64,000 bases of DNA from Gleditsia sinensis (taxonomy: Eukaryota > Streptophyta > Magnoliopsida > Fabales > Fabaceae), in contig CM073471.1 in assembly GCA_037074535.1 (NCBI GenBank), positions 41,091,501-41,155,500 on the forward strand, written 5' to 3'. The notes under the pieces were generated by a model, which was given only the letters and a program-made list of their open reading frames with translations, was not told where the DNA came from and ran no database searches. Made by a program: the position numbers and the translations under genes. Positions 48,279-60,145 of this stretch are shown one piece after another. The number at the start of each line of letters is the position of its first letter. Positions within the stretch are counted from its first letter, which is position 1.

Positions 48279-49130
48279 AAGAACAAATCCATAGATATAT
48301 CATGTACCTTGAATCATTTCGGGGGATTGAGCTGCCTCTCGGCCGCTCAGGGTGAAAACCACTCCTTTCACTTAAGGCTTATATTTCAGATGTTTCCCCA
48401 AATTTTGTGGGTAGTTCTTTACAAAATGACCCTTCTGTATGTAATTAAAGCAAACATCTGGTCCTATTTAGCATGGACGGTTACCATGCATACGTCCACA
48501 CTTAGTACACTTCACTATGAAAAAGTTCTGTTGGAAAGGTCGGGGACTTGCAATCATTAGCCTCTTGCCAGTACCTAGCCCTTTTCCTTAGATATTTCTG
48601 CCAGAGTTTTGTGACCTGTTCTTTCTTTTCTAAAAGTTCCATCTTTGTTTCTCATCTGCTACTGCCCTCAAGCTCTTTTCCAGGAGTTTGCATTTATTTA
48701 TCAGAGGTACAAACTCCCTGATCTTTATAGCTATAACAACATTCCTTATCTTCGGATTCAATCCTACTTCGAACTTAACATCCTTCCATGCTTCATCGAG
48801 GTTAAATTGTAAGTAAGAGGAGAACTTAGACAACTCCTCAAACCTCGTGATGTACTAGTCTACGGCCATGCTGGCCTGCCTAAGTTGGAGAAATTCAATC
48901 TCCTTTTCCACCCGCACAGTACTTGGGAAGTACTTTTTCAAAAAGGTGTCTTTGAACACCTACCAGGTGATCTGCCTTCTTTGGTGAGCTAAAAGTTCTC
49001 TTTCTCTATGCCACCAGCATTTTGCTTCATCTTTTAGCATATATACAGCGAAGATAACTTGCTACTCCTCAGTACAACCTATCACTTCAAAGATTTTCTC
49101 TAATTCCCTTATTGAGTCTTTAGGAACTTA
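48279..49130 (-). pseudogene. Gag of E, truncated
   Basis: The frame 48833-48630 (FSSYLQFNLDEAWKDVKFEV, KIREFVPLINKCKLLEKSL) aligns with the gag of element A. The zinc knuckle near 48455-48415 reads C-x-Y-x3-GH-x4-Y, with two cysteines replaced by tyrosine. The N-terminal region, near 48950-49130, is broken, and similarity stops near 49130 before the gag start. Confidence 0.78.
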
Positions 49131-49149
49131 GATATGCTGTTGTAGCCAA

Positions 49150-50760
49150 TGATTGCCAGCTTAGAAATTTTGCACCTTAGGATTATGAATAGGTAAATTT
49201 TGTGAATAACAATAACCAGAGAAACAATCTTTACAGTAACACTTACAATCCAGGTTGGAGAAATCATCCCAATCTATCATACAAGCCGAATGCAAATCTG
49301 CCTCCTCAAAATAACTTCAAGTAACCTCTTAGGTTTCAAAATCAGAGGCCATTCAATCCTCCTGCACAGCCAAATTGAAATCTGGAAGCTCTAATGGAAA
49401 ATTTCATTGCTACTCAGAGTAAACAAAATGATGAATTTAGAGCCCAGAACCACTCTATGAACGAGGCTATAAAAGATTTAGCCTCTAAGGTTGACTTCCT
49501 TGCTACTCATAGTAAGATGTTGGAAACTAAAATTTCACAACAAGCGATCCTATCTAATAGGAACTTTGGCAGACTTTTAGGCTAGACTAAGAACCCTAGA
49601 GAGCACTGCAATGCCATTACCCTGTGAAGTGGTAAACAATTGGCTGAATCAGAGAAAAGTGGGGAAGTAAAAGAAGACAAACCTCAGGCTGCATCTGAGA
49701 AGAGAAGAGAAGAGGAATCATAAGAAGCGGAAAAGAAGGAAGAAGAAGAGCCCAAATATGTGGCTCTTGCACCTTACAGGCCACTAATCCCCTTCTTTTA
49801 AAGATTGGTCAAGGCTAAATTAGAGAAGAAATTTGGAAGGTTTCTAGATGTGTTGAAGAAGCTGAACATCAATATCCCTTTCCTTGAAGCCATATCCAAA
49901 ATGCCCTCCTATGCAATGTTCCTAGAAGAAATCCTCTCAAATAAGAGGAAAATTGAAGAGCATGCTGTTATGGCACTAATAAAGGGATTCGGTGTGTTAA
50001 TTCAGAATAAGCTGTCACAAAAGCTTAATGATCCTAGAAGCTTCTCAATTCCTTGCTCTATAAGAGACATGAATATTGATAAAGCCCTATGTGATCTTGG
50101 AGCAAGTGTGAGCCTCATGCCTTTTTTCAGTTTGCAAGAAGCTTCAAATGGATGACTTGAAGCCTACCACTCTTTCTCTTCATTTGGCTGACCAATCCAT
50201 TAAGCATCTAGTAAGTATATTAGAGAATGTTCCTCTAAAGGTAGGTAAATTTTTTATATCGGTTGATTTTGTTATTTTAGAGATGGAGGAAGATGACAAA
50301 ATTCCCATCATTCTTGGAAGGCCTTTCCTAGCCACAGCTAGTGCAAACATTAACATAAAAGATGGAAAGCTTTCTTTGAATATAGGGGATGAGAAAGTAT
50401 AATTTAATTTGAATGATGCCATCAAACCCTCATCTCTAAATGAATCTTGTTGTATGATTGGTTTAACTAAACCAAATATGGATGATTATAAAATGAGTAT
50501 TTCTTCTACTGAACCACTTGATTTATGCTCTGTGAAAAGTTCTTTTACTTATGTTAAATAGGGGGTCAAAAAGAAAAAAATTGAGATGAAAGTGAAAGAT
50601 ACAAAGGTGAAACCTAAGCCACCTGCTCTTAATCTCAATTGAGCTAAGGAAGAAAGAAATGAGCCAAAAGGATCCTTGAAGGCTATTAGGCAAAGCCTCG
50701 AGCACTATACTAAGAGGGAATGGATCAAAAAGAAAGTTATTCAAACTTCCTTAAAACCTC
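49150..50760 (+). pseudogene. Athila-like gag and protease (element F/H)
   Basis: Plus-strand fragments of an Athila-type polyprotein. Near 49230-49380 a broken frame has the YNPGW-NHP type stretch that follows the gag zinc knuckle. 49394-49585 gives a helical ALMENFIATQSKQND segment. 49805-50155 has RFLDVLKKLNINIPFLEAISKMPSYAMFLEEIL and the protease site ALCDLGASVSLMP (Asp at 50093). 50148-50402 has the second block, IPIILGRPFLATA. Reverse transcriptase, RNase H and integrase do not follow. Sequence to 50760 looks like the tail of the polyprotein (SLEHYTKREWIKKKV), so the polymerase region is deleted. Confidence 0.8.
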
Positions 50761-51223
50761 CTTGAGCAAAAGAATGAAAATGAGTCAAGCTAATGACTTT
50801 AAACAAGCACTTTGTGGGAGGCCACCCACATTTTAATTTTTAAGTTTCTTTTTGCTTAGTTTCATTGCTTTTAATTTTGCTTTTATCTTCAGTTTTAATT
50901 GATTTCTTAGTTAGGAATTTAAGAGTGTTTTTGGGTGTTTTATAGGTCATAATTTGCATGTCCAAGAGTGAAGAAAGCAAGAATTTTGAGGAAAAACTAA
51001 AGTAGACCAAAAGCTGAGGCAAAATTTGAAGAAAAGTGAGTTCCAACACCAAACATGGGTTACCCGTGTCACATGACATGACTGTGCTTCGAGTGTGGGC
51101 CAAAAATTACAAATTTTGGTGACTTCAACACCAAGCACAGGCAAGCCGTGTCACTTGACATGGATGTGCCTCACGTCTAGCCCTAGCACACCCTTCTGGT
51201 GCTAGCAAGCACAGGCAAAATCT
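50761..51223 (+). other. Athila-like post-polyprotein untranslated region, left half
   Basis: Contains ACAAGCACTTTGTGGGAGGC, a phrase typical after the polyprotein in Athila elements, then a T-rich run and a CCGTG/CACGG-rich stretch (51050-51180). It ends at the 5' truncation of LOG copy 2. Confidence 0.6.
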
Positions 51224-51786
51224 AGGGAAATTTGGGTATGGTGCTGGCTAGGAGAAGAATTCATTTAGTGTATGGTGGAGGTAACTGTGGGTTAATGGGG
51301 TGTGTGGCTACTGCTGCACATGTAGGAGGATGCTAAGTTCTAGGTATTATTCCTACAGCTCTAGCTGCATCCAGCATCATAGGGAAGACAATTGGGGAAG
51401 AATTTAGGGTTGCTTCCATGCATGAGCGCATGGCTAAAATGATGAGCAATGCTGATGCTTTCATTACCTTACTAGGGGGTTTTGGTACTTTAGAGGAGAT
51501 TTTTCAAATAGTATGTTGGGCACAATTGAATATGCATCACAAACCGATAGGTTTGTTAAATGTTAACCATTTCTTTGATGGTCTGTTGTCTTTTCTTGAT
51601 CATGCTGTGGAACAAAAGTTTATCCCACACTCAGCACGACGAATTCTCATCTCAGCTTCAAATGCTGAAGAGTTGATTGATGCTTTACAAGCATATGTTC
51701 ATGTACCTGATTCAACTATGGCTCGAATAGAATGGACGACAGACAACCGCAGGAAGCGCAAGTTAGATTTGGATCTTCATCTGTAA
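51224..51786 (+). pseudogene. LOG: LOG-like enzyme copy 2, 5'-truncated, captured in B3
   Basis: This corresponds to LOG copy 1 from its NLGMVL segment to the stop. Features: LVYGGGNCGLMG, a TAA at 51334-51336 where copy 1 has CGA, then an open frame from 51418 to 51786 (122 codons) with DAFITLLGGFGTLEEIFQI (PGG proline changed to Leu), WAQLNMHHKPIGLLN and a KRKLDLDLHL end. It is intronless and antisense to the adjoining pol remnant, as in copy 1. The start of the gene is replaced by Athila-derived sequence. It keeps the reading frame near 51625 where copy 1 has lost a base. Confidence 0.88.
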
Positions 51787-52450
51787 CTGTAGTAGGACAT
51801 GCCATTGTTGTACTACTTCTACTTTCTTAGGGTCAACTTGGATATCATCCTTACCAACGCTACTCCCTTAGAGTTGGTATAACTATCTTTAAATATTGCT
51901 TATGTTACTCTAAACTCTTGGAATATTCTAGTATATCATCAATAAATATAATAACAACTTGATTCAGGGATGGTTTAATTACTTATTCATTAAATCTATG
52001 AATGTAGCTAGGGCATTTGTCAATCCAAATGACATAACTAAAAACTCATAGTGTCTATGCCGACTCCTGAAAGCAATTTTTGTAATATCCTCTTCTCTTA
52101 TCCTTAACTGATGATCCTTAATTGATGATATTTAGATATCAAATCAAGTCAATTTTTGAAAAATGTTGAGCACTTTCTAACCGGTCAAATATATCATCTA
52201 TACGAGTTAATGTGTATTTATTCTACACTGTCACTTTATTCAATTGTCTATAATCTATGCATAGTTATATTGATTCATCATTATTTTTCACAAAGAAAAA
52301 TGGAGCACTCCAAGTAAAAGTACTAAGGCTTTTAAATCCCTTGTCTAACATATCTTGTAACTATTTCTTTTTTCAGTTCATTAAGTTCAATGGGTGCCAT
52401 TCTATATGAAAATATAGACACTGGTTAGGTTCTAGAAAATAAATCAATAC
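51787..52450 (-). pseudogene. Truncated reverse transcriptase of B3, fused to LOG
   Basis: The minus strand, across frames, gives VDPKKVEVVQQW (about 51838-51803) ending at the LOG junction, the FIDDILI region near 51940 and DYRQLNKV-like sequence near 52250. The junction with LOG falls at the same RT residue as in B2. Confidence 0.78.
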
Positions 52451-53088
52451 CAAATTCTATTTATTGTTTCGACGTAATCCTGGCAATTCCTCAGGAATTA
52501 CATCAGAAAATTCTCTAACCACTTGCACTTGATTTATACTGGTTTACTTAATATCAATATTTCTCAACATTGTCAAATATTCTTAACATCTTTTTATAAT
52601 CACTTGTGGGATATTAAAGCAGAGATTAGATTACAGGGTATCTCCCTACGATCCCCTTGTATCACGAAAGAAAATTCCCCAAGAATATTAAATTTAATTA
52701 CCTTATAGTGATATTTCATAATGACATGACATAATGCCAACTAATTCATTCTCAATATCACATCACAGTCTACCATATCTAGACAACCGGGTACAACGGA
52801 TGTCACATTTAGAAGCCATCATATTTGGTATCTATCTTAATTCTTTAAATTCTTTAAGACGCATATCTCTTCAACTTTCAAGTTATAATTGATCCATAGA
52901 TACTTCTTAATATGTCACAATATTCAATCTATCTTATACTATAAAATTTAGCAACTTGGAATAGAAAAGAATTTGAAACCCTATAGAATCCCTTAACAGC
53001 ACCTGAAGTATAAATATGTCCGGCTCATATTGATACTAAAAGTCCTACTAAAGAATCCTTTGCTCTGTTAGCCACAGGGAAAACTAAT
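52451..53088 (-). pseudogene. Protease and residual gag/pro leader of B3
   Basis: A DMVDCDVIL-type protease block is readable near 52780-52750 with stops. From 52806 to the PBS only 284 bp remain, matching B2 27840-28104 in content and length. The frame 52523-52708 on the plus strand is spurious. Confidence 0.65.
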
Positions 53089-53100
53089 GCTCTGATACCA
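53089..53100 (-). other. Primer-binding site of B3 (tRNA-iMet)
   Basis: Minus strand TGGTATCAGAGC, three bases from the LTR at 53104. Confidence 0.95.
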
Positions 53101-53103
53101 ACT

Positions 53104-55332
53104 TGTAATGCCTCCAATTTACGTTACGTAAAATAAACATTTTTTTCTCGCAATAAAATAATCTCCATAAATAAGCACAATTCAATTCTTTGTCATTTCT
53201 CTCATGTATACATAATATACAGACTAAGTCTTTAAACATCAAAGTACAACAGAAACGGGGATCCTACCTGTAGCATTCAGAGCACACTCTAGAATACAAA
53301 TACGGTATAATTCAAAAACCGTGAGCCTTAGAAGCAACGTAGATTCACCCAGAGAATAAAACACCTATCTGCCGAATCAGACTCTGATATTCTTATCTGA
53401 AAAATGTAGAAATATCCTGTAGTGAGTTTGACAACTCAGTGAGCAAATAATTCCTCCTATGACTTCTTAGGTCAGCATATGGATGTACTTATATTTTAAA
53501 ATTTGTTACATAGAAAATACAGTTCAGAAGTACATTCATATGGGACCCGTATTTCAAATATTCTCAAATCAAAGGATATTAAGATATCCAAAACCATATG
53601 CACCATGGTATGATCATTAAACAAATGTTGTTATGCTCAGTTGTATAAGCTATAATAAAATATTATGACTTGGGGATAAAATCATCACTTTTAATGCACC
53701 TGCCTCACTCGGCAATCTGGTCAATGCAATAAAAATATAACTCATTTGCTATACGCATAGTGACCTCGACCCTAGTCATAATAAGTGATCAGGGAATGTG
53801 AGTACATCACTTAACTTCCTCGTCACATTACCACTGTCACCCGGTTGAAAATTTGCTATACGCATAGTGACCTCGACCCTAGTCACAATAAGTGATCAGG
53901 GAATGTGAGTACATCACCCAACTGCCTCCTCACATTACCACTGTCACCCGGTTGGAGCAGCCCTCCCCCGGCTCACTCAGGCTAATAGGGCGTCCCCTAT
54001 TTGGTACCGTCACAAAACATACAACCAGCCGATATACATCAATACATATATATACATGTAAAATATCAAGCAACTCGCCATGAGCTTTACGCTTGCCATT
54101 CAATCTCATTTATAATATGACATGCATAATTTTCACAAGTATATCGCTTTACAAATCAATGCATCGTGCACATAATATTCACTTTATCAAATAATGATAA
54201 ATACATTTAGAACCACATATTCAATAAGTTCCAAAATTCATTTCTAAAACCATACTCTTCTTGAACTATGTGTCAATTCGTAAGTATAACAGATATTTTA
54301 ACACATTTCAGAAACTTATAATAGTATAAATAATTTATAAACAGAAACAATAATACATTTATAATTCAAAAAGAGCATGGGGCAAGTAATAGAAAGAAGT
54401 ATCTACTCACCTGGTAAGGGCTACAGATTGGACAGCCCTAAAGTGTACTTTTCTAAGCTGAATTTGATCGAATTGGCCTCAAAAACGTATCCGGAGGGTC
54501 CAAACAATCAAGATAGCAACTTCGGGTTTATCTAGCTTCTGAAAACACTATTCACGACGAACAGAAAGGCTGTTAGATGGCCGAAAATATACCTATCCTA
54601 AGGTTTATCTAGCTCCTGAATCTATCTACGGCATCAGAATTTCAATTAGAGATTTCTAAGTAAAAGTTTTAGGATTTACCTTTTTATGAAATTTTCTACT
54701 TTAGATCTACGGCGATTCAACGGTTGATTTGAAAAACTGATCGGTCAAAACCATAGTATTTTTCGTCCTGATTCCAGTAACACCCTCAGTTTTGAGATTG
54801 GAAGCCAATAGGCACTTTAGATTTAGAGAAAAAGTTGGAGGTTACTATTCACTCACTATTCATTCGTTTAAAATTTCTCCAGAAATTCTCTCTTTCTCCC
54901 ACATACACATTCCCTTTTTGTTTTATTGTTATAATATTAATTATTATTATTTAATAATTAAATATTTAGTATTATTCTTATTTTATTTCATATATATTCA
55001 TATAAATTCTGTTTTTCACCTTAAAATATTCTAAAAATTTACATTATCATAAACCTTTAGTTAAACTCTTAAATCAAGATTTTTCTTGATAAAAATCATA
55101 ATAAAAAAAATCTCAAAATAAATATCTTTATACATATTAAAAGAAAGAATATTTCCAAAAATATAACAAAAATTCATTAAAGACCAATATAATTATTTCA
55201 AGTAAAAGAATAATTATTTTAATTAAAAATAGATTTACTTTTAGCAGAACATATTCATTTTTAAACAAATAAAAATATATTTATTTATAACAAAATATTA
55301 TTATTTAAAAATAAAAATTATGGGATGTTACA
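53104..55332 (-). mobile_element. 5' LTR of B3
   Basis: TGTAATGCCTCCAATTTACG to TATGGGATGTTACA. Homologous to both B2 LTRs and B1. A ~100-bp segment around ATTTGCTATACGCATAGTGACC is tandemly duplicated (about 53747-53850 and 53851-53950). No 3' LTR is found to the left; the element is cut within LOG. Confidence 0.9.
53747..53950. repeat. ~103-bp tandem duplication in B3 LTR
   Basis: ATTTGCTATACGCATAGTGA, CCTCGACCCTAGTCA, CATTACCACTGTCACCCGGT occur twice with few changes; single in the other B LTRs. Confidence 0.85.
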
Positions 55333-56589
55333 TGTAGCATTCCCGTGCCCAGCCCACACACACACAGTTCCCCGTGCTTCCCTCTCCCTCTCGGTTTAAT
55401 CCAACACCCAAAAATTTTCCCATGTACCCATCTCCATCCATCTCTTTCTCCATTCTCCTTACACCCAGCTCTCCTGTAGCCTAGCTCCCCCTCTCCATCG
55501 TGTTCCTCTGTTACCCGTGTTCTGTATCTCCTTCTCTGAACTATGGAATCTCATTCCCGTGTTCATAACTAGCACACAAGTCCCTCCTTGGCCTATCCTC
55601 CTTCTCCTGTGCCAACACCTATTACCTTGCCAAACCCTAAAAGGCCTTCCCCTATACCCATGTCCAACTCCCTGTTTTACCCGTGCCAACTCCTTTCCCC
55701 CCATCGTGTTCAACCCATTCCCTCGCCAGCCTAGAGACACAAGACCTTATCCCTACACAAAACTCCCAACCTCCATTCACTTGCATTCCCTTCATCTCCC
55801 GAGCACACAAAGCTGCTGGCATCACTTGTGGCTTCTGCTCCAAGTAATTTCTATCTATGTATTTGTGTTTCAGTTATTTTTCTAGTTTAGATTCCCTGGT
55901 TATTGCTCGTTGTCTATGACTCTTGCTGGTTATTGTTTAACTATATTATTTCACTGGTTTGGACATGCTCCCAATTTACATTGCCTAAATTATTTGAAGA
56001 ATGCTGGTTGACTTTGTTTAATTAAAATCCTTTTTGCTAGACTGATATTTTAGTACATTAGCATATTGTAATTGCTTAGAAACTTCTGGAAACCACAGTA
56101 GCATTTATAATTCAGTGTGCTTGAATCTCGTATTTTGCACTTGTGGTTTGTCTGACTGGCTGTGAAAAAATCTGGTGTTTGCTTTGCACTAGGCTTGTCT
56201 TTGTTGAATAAGAATTGAACTTGACAAGTTTGCTTGGTTTTTCTTGGCAATTCTCTAGTTGAATCTAAGTTTGAAATTGGCTTATTTACAAATTCTCTTA
56301 GCCTGAAATTTTGCTGAGTTTCATATCATTTGAGCCTTTGATTATTTGAAGAATATTGATTACTTTGTTTTGCCTGGAAATAGCCTTAAATTTAGGTTCT
56401 TGCGGAATTATTCCTCTTGGTTGCTGCTACTCGATATCTGCATTTGGTTTGACTTAACTTTTGTCATTAGCTATACACATTGACTCTCTTGACGCTGGTT
56501 TGTCTAGGAAAATATTATGGAATTTGAGTGCCTAATTTTCTTGTTCACCCCATCCCCCTTTTTTGATTTTAATGCATATTATTATAAAT
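55333..56589 (+). other. Pyrimidine-rich untranslated region, Athila element F/H right half
   Basis: To about 55850 it is unusually C/T-rich with at least five CCGTG sites. After that it is T-rich with TTTCAG-like acceptors. Small frames on both strands (55459-55885) show no family resemblance. The position, between an Athila gag/protease remnant and an Athila ORF-1, suggests the long untranslated region found there. Confidence 0.5.
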
Positions 56590-57700
56590 AGGCCATAAAA
56601 GAGCTAGAATTGGCCAATCTTCCTCCCAATCCCAGCAATAAGGTAGAGGATGAATTCAAAGACTGGCCCAACCTCCTCATCAAACAAATGAGTATTGTAT
56701 TGTATTTGTTGATGATAATCAAGAGACACGATACGATACTCTAGTTAAACGGAGAATACTGAGTACCCGGTATATGGATGAGGAGTGTTTAGAATGGTTA
56801 CAACTTTTAATCGATGTCCGATACCACGTTGATCGGATTGGGTGGAACACATTCATTAGATTATGTTACCCAGCCTATGCTAGGACCACCTTAGAGTTTT
56901 TCAGTTTAATTTTGGGGTCCCGACGTTGAGCAGAGCCATATTAACTTTAGATTATTTGACCGTACATTTAATTTATCATTGGCTTAATTTAATGCATTAT
57001 TCAGATTTCCTCCCAGGGGATATAGACCAGTCCCCTCAAATTTTCTAGCTCAACATTTTTGGAACTCTATTTCTCTTGAGGGGCAATATGATGCATCAAG
57101 TTTAAAAGCCTTTTTTATTTGTAATCCCACTTTTAGATACTTACAGCGCTTGATGGCTTATACCATTTTTGGTAGAGCTGAAAGTGATAGGGTTGCAAAT
57201 AAAAGAGAGCTTTATTTTCTATGGGCCATGTTAAACGGTCATAAGGTGGATACTAGAGCCTTCATGGTCCAACAGATGGCTCGGGTGGATAATTCCATGA
57301 ATGGAAAAGTGATAATAGAGGGCCTGGTAACTACAATAGCTAAAGGGTTAGGATTTGAGGCAAATCTTTGAGATTTACAACCAATAGTTGGCAGGAGCAG
57401 GATAGATTTAAAATCTTGTCTGCATATAAAATTAATTGTTAAAAGGAATGTCGACTATTGGCTGTATCTCTATGGCCATAATATCTTTCACCCCACTAGG
57501 ACAACAATTATTAATGAGAAGAATTGGATCTATCCTCTAGAAAAGGGTCGAGAGGGTGATGATGATTCTGAGGGAGATGACTTCCCCCATAAGCCACTAC
57601 TAGCTCTCCCACCCCACCTCATTTTCAATACATTGACACTACAGGTCCATCATATGTGCCACAAGAAGACCAACAATCTATCTCCTCACGGCTTTGCCGA
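56590..57700 (+). pseudogene. ATHILA ORF-1-like protein
   Basis: Function unknown; this domain family is known from Athila retrotransposons. Frames in order: DTLVKRRILSTRYMDEECLE and IGWNTFIRLCYPAYARTTLEF (about 56730-56925), then after a frameshift NFRLFDRTFNLSL (about 56940), FRFPPRGYRPVP (about 57000), and 57150-57371 with RYLQRLMAYTIFGRAESDRV, ELYFLWAMLNGHKVDTRAF and IIEGLVTTIAKGLGFE. A stop at 57369 is followed by more of the same frame. At least four breaks. I do not see a signal peptide or membrane segment, so I do not call it env. Confidence 0.78.
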
Positions 57701-58741
57701 ATTGAGGAAGAACAAATAGCACAAAGGACCACCCAGCATGCAATTCAAGATTCAATCTAAAGCATGTAGGGAATGATGTACGGATGGTACAACTGGCACT
57801 TGAGCCAGAATCCTCCACCTCCTCCTCTAGAAGACCAGTAAGTAAGTAAGTATTACTTCTCCCTTTGCCTATACATTCATTGTTACTGACATTGAGGAAA
57901 CTATCAAATTTAAGCATGGGGGAGTAGACTTTAAGCTTGTGGTTTTCACTGATTGAATTATTTGTCCTTGTTGACTGAATATCTCTGGTTACATTGCATA
58001 ATCACAAATTTTGCTGTTTTTGAGATAGATTGATGTATTGTAGGTTAATTTTAACTAATGAACATGTGATGCACAATAGGATATGAAATAGGTAGTTATC
58101 ATTTTAGTCTCTCTCTTCTAGTATTGAACCTCTAATTTTTTGAAAAATATCTCTCTTATTGTGCTGTGAATTGTATGCCTTGTTTGATTTTTAATACTAT
58201 GTGAGTATGAAGGTAGGGAGAGGTGAAAAATGAGGGAATATGGATCCCAAAAAGTTTTCACTTTGAGTACCCCTTTAAGGCACCAAAAAGGCCTTAGTAT
58301 GAGTACCTAGCTACCTTTACCCTAGTGAGATAGAGCATAAAATGCACTCACCGTATATTTCTATAAAAAAAAGAATGAAATAAAGAAAAAAAATGAGAAG
58401 TAAAAGAATTTGAGTGAGAAAATGAGTGAAAATAGAAATAAGGGTAAGACAACCTAGGGAGATCTAAAGGATGAAGTGACCTACTTAAGTGTTTAAAAAT
58501 TAATTTGATGCAATCAACCAATGGTAACAATAGAAGTAGATGTATAATAAGATAATTTGAGTTTAGTTTTATAAGAGTAGAGACTATCTATTAAATGTCT
58601 ATTAATATATCTATTGTGTTCATATTGATTGAGTGCAGAATTACCTGTAGTACATTTTTCTGTCATATGAAATTTGTATGCACCATCTCCCTTCCTTTTG
58701 ATATGTTATTTTATTTGCTTGAGGACAAGCAAAGGTTTAAG
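57701..58741 (+). other. 3' untranslated region of the Athila-like element
   Basis: AT-rich, with TTTAAGCATGGGGGAGTAG at about 57909-57927 and again just before the LTR (58736-58752), i.e. a duplicated polypurine-like motif. A run of AAAATGAG-type repeats lies at 58370-58440. No coding frame. Confidence 0.6.
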
Positions 58742-58752
58742 CATGGGGGAGT
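58742..58752 (+). other. Polypurine tract of the Athila-like element
   Basis: CATGGGGGAGT immediately before TGATAA, preceded by GAGGACAAGCAAAGGTTTAAG: the standard Athila arrangement at the 3' LTR. Confidence 0.8.
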
Positions 58753-60145
58753 TGATAAAGGGAAAAATTGAGTGTTTAATGGTTATATTTTATCCCCTAA
58801 TCAATAGTAAACTTGTGATTATTTCCCTGCTTTTGGTTATGCTTTGCTTTAGATACTGCTTTGGTTTGTTTTATGTTTGTAGGTGAGCAAAAGAGGCTAA
58901 GAAGCAAGGGAAAAAACTCATGTGAGGATCCATATAGACTTGGAACACATTGAGGAGGAAGCAAGGAGGAAACCTAGAATAAATTGGCAAGAAATGAGCT
59001 TGGTAGCCCTAAACACAGCCATGCCGTGCTCTGTGCAAAGAACGTGGTTTTTCCCAGATTTTCAGCATGAAGCACAGCCAAACCATGTCAAGAAGCACAA
59101 CAATGCTTTGTGTCCATACACTCTGTATTTAATAGGATTTTTAGTAGCCAAAGGGATATAAATACATGGGGAAACGTAGCCACGAGAATCCAGACTCATA
59201 CAGACTTACTTTTACGCAATTTTATGCTTGGGAAACACCATTAGATTTGGTTTGAAGTAGAATTAGTGATTACTTTATGCATATAGAGTAGAATTTACAT
59301 TGATTGAAGTTTGTATTCAGTACATTCTGCAACTAGGTTTTATCTTTCCATCTTTACTTCTACTTCTACATCTTCTTTTATTCTTTCTCTTTGATTGTAT
59401 TGAACACTTATAAGTTATTCAATGAATTGGATTATGATTTATATTTCCATTATGCGTGAGTAGATATTGATCTAAGGTTTCGATGAACCCACTTATGATG
59501 TGATGATACATTTTTGATAGGAATTGTCGGAACACTAATTGAGATTATTTGTGGTTAATTAGGATTGACTATTATTAGGGATATCTTAATCACGTCTTAG
59601 GTTATTAATCGATGAACTAAAAGGTGAAAGTTAATATTGAAACTTAATAGTTAATTAGGGATATCTTAATCACGAAAGTAGTTTAAGGTTCTCTAGGAAT
59701 TGAATCAATTAGTGGGCACAAGAAAACTAATTGCATTCCGTGGTTGGCATAGAACTTAATGGACCTAGGTTGAACTAAGAACCACAAAAGTAGGCAATTG
59801 GATTAACCTGGGTATGATTAGTAATGCTTGAAAGAGGTTATTAATTAATTAAGCCTAAACCATCCCCAATTACCTAAATAATTGCAATTAGAAGTATATG
59901 TTGAATGTTGAATATCATAAGTGTGGTAAACCTTAACCCTTGGCTTTTGTTAATTGAATTACTTATTTACTTAATTGTGACACACTTTATTATCGAATTG
60001 CATTGATTTAGATAGCTTGTTTCGTTAAATTCTAGTAATCAACCATTATTCTCTGTGGGATATGACTCGTACTCACCGGACTAGCTACAACTATGTCGTG
60101 TGCTTGCGGTTATTTATAAAATACTCACAACATTTAGTCTAGATT
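58753..60145 (+). mobile_element. 3' LTR of the Athila-like element (H)
   Basis: Starts TGATAAAGGG after the polypurine tract. Contains a TATA box (TATAAATA, 59157-59164) with a CACGG/CCGTG-like cluster upstream (59010-59100). The end is placed near 60145 by the CTCTGTGGGATATGACTCG and GTGTGCTTGCGG phrases (60053-60113) typical of the LTR 3' end; the exact terminus is uncertain, since sequence of family B follows. Confidence 0.7.
59157..59164 (+). promoter_or_regulatory. TATA box in Athila-like 3' LTR
   Basis: TATAAATA followed by ACATGGGGAAACG, in the middle of the LTR, as expected of an LTR promoter. Confidence 0.55.

Larger units (their letters stand above)
37838..49130 (-). mobile_element. 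Ty3/gypsy element E with D-type LTR, 5' end lost
   Basis: D4 (37838-44948, with D5 nested) is its 3' LTR. A polypurine tract and a Tekay-like pol and gag follow in minus orientation to about 49130, where similarity stops at an Athila-derived segment. No PBS or 5' LTR is present. This element shows that D LTRs belong to a chromovirus-type gypsy family, and D1, D2, D3, D5 and D6 are LTRs without an interior. Confidence 0.8.

Noticed and set aside
55459..55885. Overlapping ORFs on both strands in the pyrimidine-rich region
   Set aside because: No family resemblance, composition-driven, and opposite-strand frames mirror each other.
56590..57700. Envelope gene of an Athila-like element
   Set aside because: The readable pieces match the ORF-1 type protein; no signal peptide, membrane segment or other envelope feature is seen.
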